64,000 nt of DNA from Syngnathus acus (lineage: Eukaryota > Chordata > Actinopteri > Syngnathiformes > Syngnathidae), in assembly GCF_901709675.1 (NCBI RefSeq), contig NC_051093.1:4361053-4425052 (forward strand), in the 5' to 3' direction. Numbering within the stretch: the stretch's first letter is position 1; the number at the start of each line of letters is the position of its first letter. The position numbers and the translations under genes were made by a program. The notes beneath the pieces were generated by a model. The model was given only the letters and a program-made list of their open reading frames with translations, was not told where the DNA came from and did not search any database. Shown here in pieces: positions 1 to 17,426 of the stretch.

Positions 1-438
1 AGTATATCATTGCTCAGCTCACAGCACAAGCTTTATCCTTGTCTGTCTTTCCCCTCGCTAGCATCCCCTTTTTCACTCCGTCTCCCCCACCAACACGCAT
101 CCCTTCCCCCCTCTCCCTTTCAGCGCACCCCCTCTTCTCTCTCTCTCTCTCACCCCCCCCCCCTCTGTTCTCCATTTCAGTCGAGTTCTCCATGTGAGCC
201 GCAATCCCTCATGCTGTCAGCCCCCCCCCCTCTCCCTCTCTCTGTAGACAGACAGGATTAGCATTTTAATTGCATCAGCTCCCTTGGGTATTCTCAGCCT
301 TTCACTGGGAGAGAGCAAGGGAGCGGGAGAGAAGGATAGGGGAAGGGGAGGAAGAGTGTGGGGGGGGGAAAGGTGAGGAGAGAGGGGAGGGTGGAAGGAG
401 AACCAAGGAGAATTGCAAAAAGGAGTCACAGGAGAAGA

Positions 439-440
<2 letters not shown>

Positions 441-474
<34 letters not shown>
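441..474. repeat. (TG)n microsatellite
   Basis: About 15 TG units follow a purine-rich stretch (GGGAG/GGAG) in pbx4 intron 2. Confidence 0.9.
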
Positions 475-1380
475 TGCAAAGCGGGGAAGAGACACCGAGC
501 GGTTACAGAAATATAAAGAATCCAGTGTCGAGGCATGCCAGCGAGGGAGAAAAGATGGGAGTGTGAATACATCAGTTATCCTTTCATTACACAGATAAAG
601 AGAACTGGGACATGGAAATCTTTCCACAATAATAATAATAATAAAAAAAAATGGACAGAAAAAGACGACGCAAATTTACCTTCCAAGGTGCTAGACTGTC
701 ACAGGTGCTATTTATGTACACATGATGCTCATAATAATTGATTAAATAATCAGGATATTATGATGCTAGTACATTGGAAGGTTAAAAGAAAGGCGGGGAC
801 GTTGACGAGGACGCTGTCTGACATCAACACTAAAGAGCCTGCATTACAAATGAGATGTTTCCTTAATGGGCTTTAAGTCGATGAAAATGTTGTGATGTCA
901 ACATTCGAGCAATGTTCCAGCCTCGACCCCCCCCCCTCTTTTTTTCTGTATTAAATAAGGTGGTTTTTTTTGGGGGGGGGGGTATAGTCAACTTAATGAG
1001 CACAATCCATATGTTCATTGCTACTTTAAGCAGCTCACACTAATCAGCATCTGTTTGGGGAGCTCACCGGAGTCCTGTTGCACGCAGCCCTCCACTCCAC
1101 TACCGACACACAAATATCTCCCTCTGTATACATAGTAAACACGATGTGGTCTGATTAAGGTGTGGAATTGGACAACTCACACCTTGGGCGACACTTCAGG
1201 TCCAGCACATCATTAATCAGCACTTAATTAACTAAAAGGGGGAGAATTGGATGCCAGAGCGATTACGCAAGTCCCCCCCACCCATGCCGATCTCCCCCCT
1301 CCCCACCTTGAATGGTCATACACAAACACCGTCTCACCCGAGCACAAACAAACTCACCAGCTCAGGAGCGCACTTAACAC

Positions 1381-1455
1381 TAATGAGGGATAGATCAATT
1401 AGTGTTGTCAGGTAATGGAGGCTTTGCTGTGTCTTAATTAGTCATTTGCATATTT
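1381..1455. promoter_or_regulatory. Candidate homeodomain/POU enhancer core in pbx4 intron 2
   Basis: The block contains TAATGAGG, GATCAATTAG, TTAATTAGTC and ATTTGCATAT close together, giving homeodomain and octamer-like sites. This composition is typical of conserved developmental enhancers near TALE genes. Conservation itself cannot be seen here. Confidence 0.35.
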
Positions 1456-1860
1456 TGTGTGATCACAAAAAGGGGAGCGCAGACGACCATTTTAATAAAA
1501 AAATTTTTCTGTATTTTTTTTTTTTTGCCTGATCAATTCCCCATAGCTGACGTCACGTCATTCTTGTGTCGCCTGGAATCGACGGCGCATCTTCTGCTTG
1601 TGGCCAGGCAGCGCATTCCATTTTTATTTTTCGCTTCCAAGCGTGATTAATCAACAATAAAGCAACGAGGATTCCAAAGAGTCGGTCTCCGGTGTAATAT
1701 CACGTCCGGCGCCGTTGCGCCCGGGGAAAGATGAAAAGCACGGGTTTGTGAAATGTCACGAGAGGAAGAGGAGGAGGATGAAGAAGGCGTAAAAGCAAAG
1801 CGGCAACGGCGCGGCTCGCCTCTTCCCCCAGTCGACTCTCATCAGGCCAGCTGCCTCCTG

Positions 1861-2055
1861 TGCTCATTAGCGCAGACTCTTAAGGAGCTCCTAAAGACTT
1901 TGTGAAAAATGAACGCTCATTTGAGAGGTCGTTAATTTGCACTGTTATGCAAATGATGCCGCAATTAAGCGATAGATCAGACCGGCGCTCCTCATTTATA
2001 ACACGTGAACAAGCATTATGACACAGTCAGATGGTGTCACGGAGCTGAGGCGACA
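1861..2055. promoter_or_regulatory. Candidate conserved enhancer in pbx4 intron 2
   Basis: The segment is free of repeats and of low-complexity runs. It holds TGCTCATTAG, GTTAATTTGCAC, TTATGCAAATGA (octamer), AAGCGATAGATCAG (PBX/MEIS-like TGATNNA on the minus strand) and CTCATTTATAAC. The density of such sites and the complex sequence resemble vertebrate conserved non-coding elements. No alignment was possible. Confidence 0.35.
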
Positions 2056-5000
2056 TGGTTAGCCTACACCGGTTGATACACCTCGGAGGAATAAAGCCGC
2101 CGGGCTAATTGTATTTATGCTTGGTCAAAATACCATCGCAGACATTGTTTTGCGAAAGGCTCAAACTAACCCACAGAGTTAGATTTAAAATTTACAGAGG
2201 GCACAATTTAAATTTTTAAGTGGATTTGATATGTTTTAAAAAAAAAAAAAGGGGGGGGGGGCAGATGTTGTGCTCCACAAAAACAAAATGGCAGGAAGGT
2301 GTTAAATGAATTAATACAGGTGTAAAATCGCCCTCACAAAATTAACACATTGGTGTAAATTTCCACCTGCTTTGTTTAGATAAATGTAACCAAACAGAGC
2401 GCCGTAACGATGGGATGATTTTTTTTCCCTCCCCCACACCGAAGACTTAAATAAACTTTGTGTAAAAGTAGGTTTACGGCACCCGCTATATCACTGCCAA
2501 TCCCTGCGTTTATGACGCGGTGTAAAACACTCTGAGATATGCCATGTGAACAATTGCAGAGGGGTGGAAGGAGCCCATCAATTATAATTAATCCTTAATT
2601 AGTCAGGATTAAGAGCTGGGATCTGACGCTCTCCCACCCCTCTGCCACCAACCTAGCGCAATCCAGCTGGGAACATATTTACATGTCTTTGATTAAAGGG
2701 ACCGAGTCTTAGAGGAGCGAGCCTTTTAAAAGCAGTGTGAGAGGAGCAGGACATGCTGAGAGGAAGACCAGAGATGAAGAGGTCGGAGTTCACTGTATGG
2801 GCGATGCTGACCCAGTACTGCATAATATTTCCTGAGTTGGTCTTGAGACTGTCACAATTGGACACAAACGTATCCGAGTAGTCAATTGCAAAACTCTTAA
2901 CATCTTAACTCCATTTTGGTAAATGTATTTTTCCACAAATTGGTCTGTTATTTTGACATATTATTGACCATTCTTGAGAATTAATATCAATTCGCTCTCT
3001 TAGCCGATGCAAACAATTTTTGGTTTGGCCCGATGGCGGCAATATGTACCTGTGGATTAAAAAGCGCAACGTGGAGAGTCTCTGTCGCGCAAATTGAGTG
3101 GATGAATTGAGTCGACAGCCTCTTGAATATTCACCCCAGGTTTTTGTGGATTCATTAAAAATCAATTAAAAATAATGCTTGGTGATGCATCTCATACCGG
3201 TGTTTGCGGATGACAACCCTGGGGGGGTCACAGTTTTTTGGTTGGATGTGCGAGGGTCAATTTCTGAGTTCGACAGGCTGTCATGTTGTGACAAAACATG
3301 ACAAAATCATATTTATGACACTGAAATATTACACGAAGGTGTCCTCATCCTCCAACTCCAGACAGTCTTGTCAGTAAACAGGCGTCCAGTTCCTGTAGGA
3401 ATAACGCCACATGGGAAAGTCAGCCGGCCCACACACCATTAGGCCCGGGCTGAAGGTTGAGGTGCCTAAGTTGGGGGGTGGCGGTTGAGGTTTTGGGGGC
3501 TGGGGGCGGGGTTGGTGATGCGTCTGTCAGGGCCAGGGGTCTGTGTGATATTAGCCGTCTGCCAATCTGGCTTGGGAAATGGACATCGAGTAATTACTCC
3601 TGCTCTTACTGCCTCATCAATCTCCTTGTATCACTCCTGCACAAGCCCCCCTCCCCCCGCCTCTCCACCACCAACACCATCTTTTTTCCATTCTCTTCTG
3701 GGGGAGAGGAAGGGGGTGGTGGCGGGGAGGGGGCAGGCTGAGTGACAGGACACCACGCATCACAAGTGAGATCCCTCAAAAAGCAATGAGATAATCCTGC
3801 TCCGCTGCATTGCATTAATATAAATCGAGAGGATTCAGGAAATAATTAAAAGGTGGCCATGTGAGGATCCGGAGTTAGCGTTGCTATCAAGCTTCATAAA
3901 AATACAATAATAGTAGCCCATAGGTTTGGGAACAACAATAAAATTTTATAGCTTTTCTAAATTGGGCTCTTTAAAACTTGTAATAATTAAGATGCTCTAA
4001 TGAGGCCCGCAATCCACAAAGCTTCATGTGCGCAGTTCAATGAAATTAATAGCGCAAACACTAAAGTCAGGTTGGATTTGAAAATAAATAAATTTAACCT
4101 CCATGGTTTCATTTTCTGGACAACAAATATCCACCATATAGTGCAACGTAGATATTTTTTGTTCACTTACTAGCCGCCTCAAAAGTTGCACTCGTCAAAA
4201 CAATCCACGAATGACGACGGCTGTTGCGAACAAACAACTGGTTTCATTAACAGCCTGTTTTGTGTTTTTTAATTTTTTCACAACTTCAAGTATGTTGCAA
4301 TTGCATTAACATGTAATTGAGGCCATTTGCCGGTTGAAAATGACATGTATTGTGATGCACGTGACGAGGACTGCGATTGCTAACGCTACTTGGGGGCAGG
4401 GGGGATCGTGAGGCGCTATTAGCTAGATAAGGATTATTTACATAACATAAAGTATCGCACTAATCTATACCTGGTTAAATAGACTGCTTTAACGCTCTTG
4501 ATTAAAATTTTCCAACAAGCTACCGATTTTCTACCAAGACCCACACTCTGATCCAGCATTTTTATCAAACTATTTGCTCCCCAAGTCTTCACTACTTTTT
4601 GATTGTCTCCAAGGTGCAGTGTTGCACACTGTCATGTCAATTCCTCATGAAAACAATTCAAATCTTATTCAAAACGCATCCGCGAAAAATAAATTGGCAA
4701 CAATAAAAGGAACTTGTGACGGAACGGAGTGAGTGACAGGCTGGCGTTGTTTACGTGGACGGCAAAAGGGAGAACATGAAAGGTAAACAGAAAGCGGCCA
4801 AAAAGATGCCCAAACTAAACAGGAAAACTTCTGAGGGGAACCGCGCTAGCTTGTGGGGGCTTTTTTGGCATATGCTGTCCCATTGCACTACGCGCGAGCT
4901 ATTTTTACAGTAAATCCCCACGAGAGCGTGCGAGACGAGAACAAGAGTTGAAGCAGAGCCCCTAACTCCTCACTCTGATCATTCTCCATCTCTTTTACTT

Positions 5001-6370
5001 TCTTCCTCAAAGTGTTTTTTTTTTTTAATCAACTATTAAAGAGTATCACGTTTCATGCAGATGTTGAATTTGTTGGTTTGGGGAAGGGCGGGGCGTGGGG
5101 AAGAGGGGAGGGGTGCCGGTAGGTCGATGTAGCAAGAAGGGGGCGCTGGCATTTGCGCAGAACATTTCCTTTACAATGAAAACAATCTAACCAACTGCAG
5201 CACTCAGAGGAATTCACCTCCCCTCCCCCACCGGCCCTCCTTCCCCTCCTCCAACGGCACCATTACATTACCATATCAAAGCCCCCCCGAGTTCAAAGCG
5301 AGTCTTCTTTTTCAAGAAAGGGAGTGAGGCTGAGGCGGAGAGGAGAAGAGGACAACGCCGAATCAGTCGGAGTAGACCCAGAGACCGACTTTGCTTTTAT
5401 CCTCCTTCAATGCGCTTGTACTGTATGTGTGCAAGAGAGAGAGAGTGTGTATATGCACTGACAAGTGCATGTCAATGGGTTGGGGTGGCGGGTGGGGGCG
5501 GCATCAAACGCGTGGAGGATCCACGAGGGTTACTGATTGGCTCTTCCGAAAGCAGCGGCGAAGAGAAGTCAATTCCCATTCCGCCGGCACATAATGGAGC
5601 CTGCAGGGGGTCTTATGAGGGAGCAGAGAAATGGCAAAGCAGGTAACCCGGCGCGGCGGGGAGCCATGGCGCTTGCGTGGCACACGGCCAAGCAGCAAAG
5701 GCAAATATTTCGCCATCTTATTGTACGCATCTTCACCTCCACTGTGAAGAATCGGGCTTTTAACGAGCAGCCCGCTTGGCGAGTACTAAAGGAGCTTCTC
5801 TCTAGTTGGCCGGGAGACTAAATGTGAAAATCAAAGTGAATGGCATTAGGGTAAATAAGAGCAGCGGTTGCCTGGGAAACGCTATACCCTGCCCCACTCA
5901 CTCAAAGCCTAGCCTGTACTTTTCTCCAATCACCGGAGAGCAATAATACATTATTGACAGAGGGCCACGGCAGGCAGCAGTGCAGCATTTTCAAATTGTA
6001 TTTGAACAAGAGAGGATTTTTTTTTTCGGTGAGAAGATACACGGCGAGTGAGAGGCAAAGGGATGAGAGGGGGGGGGGGATTCAAAATCCCACCCATTCA
6101 CAGTACCATAACCATCAATCTGCCAGCCATCCTAAGCCTTCGTCCTTTGAACCGCACTCGAATCTGTCAGATAGCTGACTGGAATAGCTAACAAGAAGGG
6201 GGGGTAGATAACCAGCTGCTTTTGCTTCAAATAATTGTGCGACTGCGATTAAACTCTAAATAATTGCACGTGTTCAAACGGAGCCTCCCATCACATCGCG
6301 TTGAGACGAGATCCGGTGATATGGTTGGAGAGAGTTTCCTTCTTTTGACTTCATGCTATGTTTGGCTGAG

Positions 6371-6430
6371 GGCGCCGCATTGATATGCATAGCAATTTAT
6401 TAGCGATGCATAATTGCATTATGCTGCGGC
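6371..6430. promoter_or_regulatory. ATGCAT-rich candidate regulatory block in pbx4 intron 2
   Basis: GATATGCATAGC, GCGATGCATAAT and TTGCATTATGC occur within 60 bp, with a near-palindrome around TGCATAATTGCATTATGC. It lies 430 bp downstream of exon 2 in the direction of transcription. A POU or PBX-cofactor cluster is plausible but unproven. Confidence 0.3.
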
Positions 6431-6723
6431 GAGCGTCGACGTTGGAGGAGCTCGTCGGAAAATAGCATGTCGAGAAGCTATAATGGGCTGGCTGTGTGAA
6501 GCAATAACCCCCGCGGATTCTTTTCATATCTGCCTGCTGTCAACCAGTGTGTGAATTTTCTGTCAGGATTATGCAAGTGTATTTTTTTTTTCCCCCCCCA
6601 ACCCCCCATCCTATTAATTTGAAAACAATACCGATTGCGGTAGGTAGTCAGCAGATACCCGGTTGTGATTTTGCTGAGAACGGACACCGCCGAGGCCAAA
6701 CGAATACAATCAACACTCAATCA

Positions 6724-11439
<4,716 letters not shown>

Positions 11440-11483
11440 ACTTTGTTAAAAAAGGAAACTCGCCGTTTTCCTTCCTTGCGCGA

Positions 11484-11514
11484 ACACACACACACACGCA
11501 CACACACACACACA
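11484..11514. repeat. (CA)n microsatellite in pbx4 5' UTR region
   Basis: A CA run with one CG interruption lies about 45 bp upstream of the pbx4 start codon on the minus strand, so it is probably transcribed as (TG)n in the 5' leader. Confidence 0.8.
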
Positions 11515-12259
11515 AATGGCTAGCCTGTTAGCTAGCCCGCAAACTAGTTTCCGCGACAAACATACACACACACGCTCCTTTAACGAATAAAAGGTAGTTG
11601 GGAACTGTTGTTGTCATAAAACAGTTCACGCGAATACTCTAAAACATTGGCGTGTTGTTTGAAGAAAACAACAGGGGGGCGCGCAAGGAGGAGGGGGGGC
11701 TAAAAAACGTTAGCTAAGCAGCGAGTGAAAAGCAGCTAGGTTAGTAGCTGCAACCCAGCGGCCAACAAGCAGCAGCGGGGACACACACGCACGGTCCGTG
11801 TGGGCTCGCCTCGAACATTGTGGAACGAGTCAAATAAAAGAAACACGAGCGCGACTATCTACGGGTTGTTTTGTTTTTCTCCGTCCCGGAGTCCCAAAAA
11901 AAATCGAGGAGGACTCCGACGAGCGAGCGAAGAAGACAGCGCTCCTACCGCCACTGACTACGCTTGGCCATTGTTGTTGCTGAGTGTCGCGCGACTATGT
12001 GGGATGTGCTCTACTCGCTGGTGGTGCTGTGGGCGAGCTCGGCTTCTTCCACTCACTTGCAACCCACACGACACGGCTTGCTAGCGGGTGGCCCAAAAGT
12101 CCGCTTCTCCGACAACTAGCCACGTTATACATTCACGGATATGTTCGTGTAACATATTTGCGACGCGACCCTCAAAGGTGGGGGCGGGGTGTGTGTTAAA
12201 TATTTGTCCAGGTGAAAACCATGAATCCCTCATGGCAGGCGTTACGCATGGCTAGCCAC

Positions 12260-12267
12260 TGACGTCA
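12260..12267. promoter_or_regulatory. CRE palindrome TGACGTCA upstream of pbx4
   Basis: A perfect CREB/ATF palindrome lies 820 bp upstream of the pbx4 start codon. It is followed directly by TCAATA. Function is inferred from the motif only. Confidence 0.4.
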
Positions 12268-13601
12268 TCAATATGTTAGTCATTAAACACAATTCAGGCC
12301 AATAAAGGAAACTTGATGTCAAAAACATTGGAAACACTGGTGGAATTTGAATTACAATGTAGGAGCTGCATCACTGAGATCAGATTTCCTGGCTACTGAT
12401 GTAATAACATGTTTATTATTAGTGTGGAGGACAAGCTGAAGTCACAACATGTAAAATAGCCTACTTTGATAATCAAGACCGTGCTAAGTTGTTCAAATCT
12501 TCAGATTCAGCCTCACCAGTTCATACTCTCCAGTTTCTGTTGTCCTCCATGGAAGCAGGCTGATTTACAAACATCTGTTCTTACTTTGGAAAACACAGAT
12601 CAACATCTTATGAACCATAAGAGTGGTTCATAATCATTTTATGGTTGAGCATTTGCATTTAAAAGAAGAACTCCGCCACTGTTTATTTTGTGTGGGCGTT
12701 GAGACAGAGGGAAATGTGTGATAATAACCACAGAAGAGTAAATGGAAAATGCTCAGAACAATGGCAATTAAATATCAATTACACATGTAAATCCATTCCT
12801 CAAAGGAGATGCTAACATAAATAACATGTAAGTGAAAGCATAATGGCAGTTGACTTGCATGACAATGACAGCTTGCCAAGTGTCCATTACTCTCCCCGAG
12901 GCGGCGTCAAAGGGTGAGAAGTTTTACTTTTAGTTTTACTATTCAGCGATATACTAAGTGCCAGTCGGGCAGAGGCGGCCTTAAAGAGAACTAAAATGGC
13001 ATGTAACGCTTTCAAAAATGCGTTGATGACAATCGAGAAGGGTACTAATTAGGCGCATCAATATAAAACCTCTGTAATCTGTTTCTGCTCAGTGAGCTGC
13101 GAGGAGACAAAACAGCCCATCTGATAATGCCAAAGTGGTCAAATTTACATCAGACGAAAAGACAATACCTCCCAGAAGCACAACCGAAGAAAGCAAGCCA
13201 ATGAAACATGGCATCAGTTTCCAGTCTAAAAATGATGACAGCACAAATTGAAAAACTAGTGTCCTTGTGTCTTTTATTTTTTGCAAACGGGGCAATTCTG
13301 CTGCAGTTTATCACTCAGATCGGAGAGACAGCCTTCCAAGACGAATGGCTGTTTGGATGCGTGTGTAGGAAAGGCCGATGCGGCGGGCCCAGACGTACTA
13401 TGAGGAGATGATGGGTGTGCATAAGGTAGTAGCGACCAAACCGGCGCCGCTTTATGCTGACTCTCCACACATCAGTCCACGGCAATCTGGGACTAATCAA
13501 TCTCAAATTGGAGACAGCAAGTGAGTAAGCAATAGGCTAAACGCTAACAGCAGTAATCATGTTAAAGCTCCTGATTCACAGGTTATGTTTAATGAACAAA
13601 A

Positions 13602-13925
13602 GTCTACACACCCCTGTTCAAATAACAGCTTTTTGATATGCGGGGGAAAATGAGGCTGATATAAATCATTTCGAAATCTTCGCCATCAACGTGACCTATA
13701 AACCTGTAGAACAAAATGTGGGGCAGCAAAAATCGACCGTGATGTGATTGCAAAAGTGTACACACCCTGTTACATTTCACATCTAATAGCTTTTAATTTT
13801 CTTTCCGATTGAGTTGCACAGGTCAAAGGTCACATTAACATTGAGGAAAATGCTTTTGAATCTTTAACTTTGCTCTTAATTTTATATTACAATAAATAGC
13901 TATCGAACAGGGGTGTGTAGACTTA
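13602..13925. mobile_element. Non-autonomous Tc1-like element (deletion derivative)
   Basis: The 5' end reads AGTCTACACACCCCTGTTC and the 3' end is its inverted copy, GAACAGGGGTGTGTAGACTT. Internal blocks include GTGACCTATAAACCTGTAG, AAAAGTGTACACACCCTG and GAGTTGCACAGGTC. I recognise this terminal and subterminal arrangement from a common fish Tc1-like transposon. No transposase remains in about 320 bp, so it is an internally deleted copy. Confidence 0.7.
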
Positions 13926-15382
13926 TAAAATACATTACAATGGCAATTTCTGAGACTTCAATTTTTTCGTATGGGAAAAACACTTTCCTATTTGTAACGT
14001 CCACAATACTGCAATAATAAACTCTCCATTTCATCATAACAAAGCTTCCTTTCATCCATTTTGTGAGTCTACAAACAAGGAGTGTGAAGGTGAGCCACGT
14101 CTCACCCTTTATCCAAACGTTAGAAACCAAACACTTCACTCCAAAAAGGGCCATTGAGGTTTGTCTCGGGCGTTTTGTTCCTCACACTTTTGAGTGAAAA
14201 GATCCAAGGATTACCATCTAATGCCAAAGTAATTGCATTTGACTGCCGGGAGAAAAGCTTCCTTTGCGAAGCGAAGAGACAGCGTCTTTGTGGACCTTGC
14301 ACTTTTTTTATTGTCGTCAATTCACGTGGGGATCATTTCTGCGAAAGTTCCTATTCATTTGGATGCTTAAGGTGCCCTCCTCGCACCCCACCAGCATCAA
14401 GCCTCATTTTCATCTAAATAAGAATCGATTTCTCCTGCTGCGCGCCATCCTCCCTCGCTCACAACTCTCACGGTCACAACCCTGCTCGTCTTTTCCTCCT
14501 CGCCTGTCCCTCTTCTCCTGTCAGCCCCTCGAACACCATCCCGCTGAAAATGTCACCCTCGCTCTAGTCAAGATCATAACCGCGGCACGCCACACGACAG
14601 GAAAGAAATAAGACGCCCCCCCCTTTTGCAATTCTTTACGCTGCACCCTTCAAATTGCGCAGGGACATTAATTAGTGAATGGTTCCAGGAGATGGGGAGT
14701 GATAGCAAACAAAGCTTTTGACTGACTGGTACAATGTCAAAGCTTCGTTCTGCATCAGTGACCCAGCCAAATGCAAGAGATTGAGTCACTGCGGGGGGAG
14801 GGGCTTTCTCTTCAATGGTCAGGAGACACTGATGAAGTGAAATAGATGCAGCTGCGAAAGAAAAAGAGTCAACGGGCCCGAGGAAAAGCCGTCTTTCCGA
14901 ATATACATGATATATTCATTCTAAATGTACCCCATGTACTGGATGCTTACTTTTGACCCTTACATGTGGGAATAGTTACCAAAAAAAAAAATCTCTCAAA
15001 ATTCAATCATCAACACAAAAGTAATTCGTGTTTTGAATAATCATACCTGAATATTTGCGGATCATAAAACCCTAAAAATGTGCAGTTTTTTGTTTTAACC
15101 TACAAGTGTCTTCTGTTTTCAGGACACTCACATTTTTTAGGTTTCTTTTGTTTTTTTAAGGAAAAGCATTTGTATTTGTAACGATTTAAGAGACATCCTG
15201 CTTTAAAAAAATGTTTGCAGGACAGGCGCTGCCACCTGCTGGACGCATGTGTGAATTACATCAACGACCGACAAGACTCTTAATATGAACAAGTGTAGAA
15301 TTTTAATGTTGTACAGTAAAATAAAACATGCGGTACGAAAACAGATATTTGTTTTCCATTATATACAACTCCACCAGTCTAT

Positions 15383-17426
15383 TTAATGTGACTGTGTGCT
15401 TGTGGACGTAAAAGGTGCACTGATTATGTCCTGAATGACGTTGGGAGACTGATCCTGAAATCCTGCTTGGGCCGCTGATAGGGGAAAAAAAACAAAAACG
15501 GAGTCGTGTGTTTAGTTACTTCGAGCCTCAAAGATTTAGAATAGCAACGAATAATAATAATAATTACCCAATCGGCCGCTGGTCTCTTTCACCACCGCTT
15601 GTGACAGCTCCTTGACGGACTGAAGCTCTCGTGTGAGCTTACACTGAGCATCCATCTGTGTATTAAAAACAAAATCTACAATGAGACTAAATTAATGAAC
15701 GTTTAAGGACAATCGAACAGTCTGGAAATGTGTGGGGGGGAAAAAAATAACAGTGTACGCACGACAAGAGTTGCCATCGTGCGCAGCGTGGACTGTTGTC
15801 TGTTGAGGAGGTCATGGTAGTCAGGTTTACTCCGAATCAACTGGTACTGTGAAGACTGGACCATACATGTGTGGTCTGATGAGATGGCTTTCTTTTGACC
15901 CAGAGCCAGTTTGCTGTGACAAATAGAATAAACAATTAGTAGAAAGTTTAAAAAATGAAAACATATGTCACACATTCACCTTTCTAATTCTTCTGCTTTA
16001 CTCTGGTGTTTGTGTGCGAGTGCGTCCCATGATTGGCTTTCAGCTTGAATCCTAAAACACAAAAGGCCATAAAAAAGAAAGAAATAAATGGGGCGTATTT
16101 CAATTGTCTTATATAAGACTTGCAAACCTGTTAATAGTATTTTCCATCATCAGAGCAGTCCGCACTCCAAACTCACCAACCCTGAAAGCGAATAGTTTGG
16201 TTTGACGATAAAAATGTATGAAAGGGGTTGAAGAGTAATAAACAGATTTACCTTTCAGTCTGTTGTTCGTTGCTTATGCTTTTGGCCACAGCTTTGCACT
16301 TTTTCTTCAAGCTCTTCACTAAAGGAAGAAAACAAAAAGTAATGACAGAGGTTCTGGTAAGAAGTAGAGAATTGGTTATTTTGTGTACCACAGAAAACAG
16401 GGCACCTTGTTTCTGAAAAGACTCCTGTGAGGAATTTGGCACCGACTGGAGCGAATTCTCAAGTTTATCTGTGGCCAGCTGGACACAAGAGTTTTTTTTT
16501 TAACAGAGAATTTTACATCCTTCATAAATCTAATAACAATTCTTATTCAAATGATGTCTTCTGGCTTTGACCTTACCTTCATCGCAGATTCCATCAACAT
16601 ACTCAACCTCTCTTGTTGTGATAAGGATGTGCTGATGCTCTTGCACAAATCTATATTCAAAAACAAAATGTCACATCAATACTAGTCTGATGAAAATTCT
16701 GATGAGCAATGCATTCGACTCACTTTGATACGGGTTGGCAAGTGCGGACAAGGAGCGCCTTGACAAGGTGGCTCTCCTCCACGATTTTCTCCGAGCAGTG
16801 GCGTTTGCAGGCGGACAAGATTCGGGTTCTTTCTTGCTTCCAGACGCCTTTTCCAGCCTATCTGTGTCCAAATGCTCTCCGCCATGGGTCGTCTGTGTGT
16901 CGAGTAACCGTGTTTCAACCCGGGGTGATTTCTGTGGAGGGGCGCCATCTGGAGCACTGGGCGACGAACACCGTTTGGGTGACAGCTTGACCTGAAGTAA
17001 AAAAAAATACTACTTATTAGCTTGTTTCTTAAAGCGGTTATTCACAATCACTGCTTAAACATAGGCCTACGTACGTCGTTCTTGGCTTCCACACCGGCGA
17101 CAGAACCGCAACTGCAACACAATTTCAAATGACTGTAAACTCAGTTAAATACGTGAAACCTGACAATAAACAGCTCATTTATTAAGTTGAATTAACATTG
17201 GCCGACGTTTTAATGTGCCGTATGAGTTAGCACGCCCAACTCTAATAACGAGCTACATATTCCGCTCGATATCACGCTTAAACTTCAGGTCTAAAGCTTG
17301 AAAGATTACAGGTTAGGTTTAGCTATACTTCATCAACACTACAACACAAACGTTTGGAAATAAGAAGTACAAATAAACAAACCCGTCTCGGTCTGTGTAG
17401 TCTGTGGACGATGTTTCTTCCGCCAT
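15383..17426 (-). CDS. dsn1: dsn1, MIS12-complex kinetochore protein (frame broken in exon 7)
   Basis: DSN1 anchors the MIS12 complex to inner-centromere CENP-C at kinetochores. Eleven exons were read: 17383-17426, 17075-17111, 16724-16991, 16577-16650, 16406-16478, 16252-16318, 16128-16182, 15980-16051, 15763-15913, 15568-15655 and 15383-15474. The protein starts MAEETSSTDYTDRDG. The basic RRKSWRRATLSRRSL stretch (about residues 94-108) matches the Aurora B-regulated segment of human DSN1, and RSKPDYHDLLNRQQS matches its conserved NTKPDYQKILQNQSK. Exon 7 is 55 nt and reads into TAA just before its donor. Exon 8 (IQAESQSWDALAHKHQSKAEE, split over two codons' worth of context) needs 54 nt there. 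With one base fewer in the run at 16140-16144 the protein would be 339 residues (human about 356). The extra base may be an assembly error or a real lesion. Confidence 0.85.

Larger units (their letters stand above)
11440..15382. other. pbx4 5' flank and pbx4-dsn1 intergenic region
   Basis: The first 700 bp upstream of the pbx4 start are GC-rich, with repeated GCTAGC-like words, and probably hold the leader and promoter. Beyond that the region is non-coding apart from a palindromic CRE-like site and a Tc1-like transposon remnant at 13602-13925. Long ORFs here (for example 13208-13411) lack splice context or family resemblance. Confidence 0.6.

Noticed and set aside
217-627. Long frames on both strands near the left edge
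   Set aside because: They are produced by pyrimidine-rich and (TG)n low-complexity DNA.
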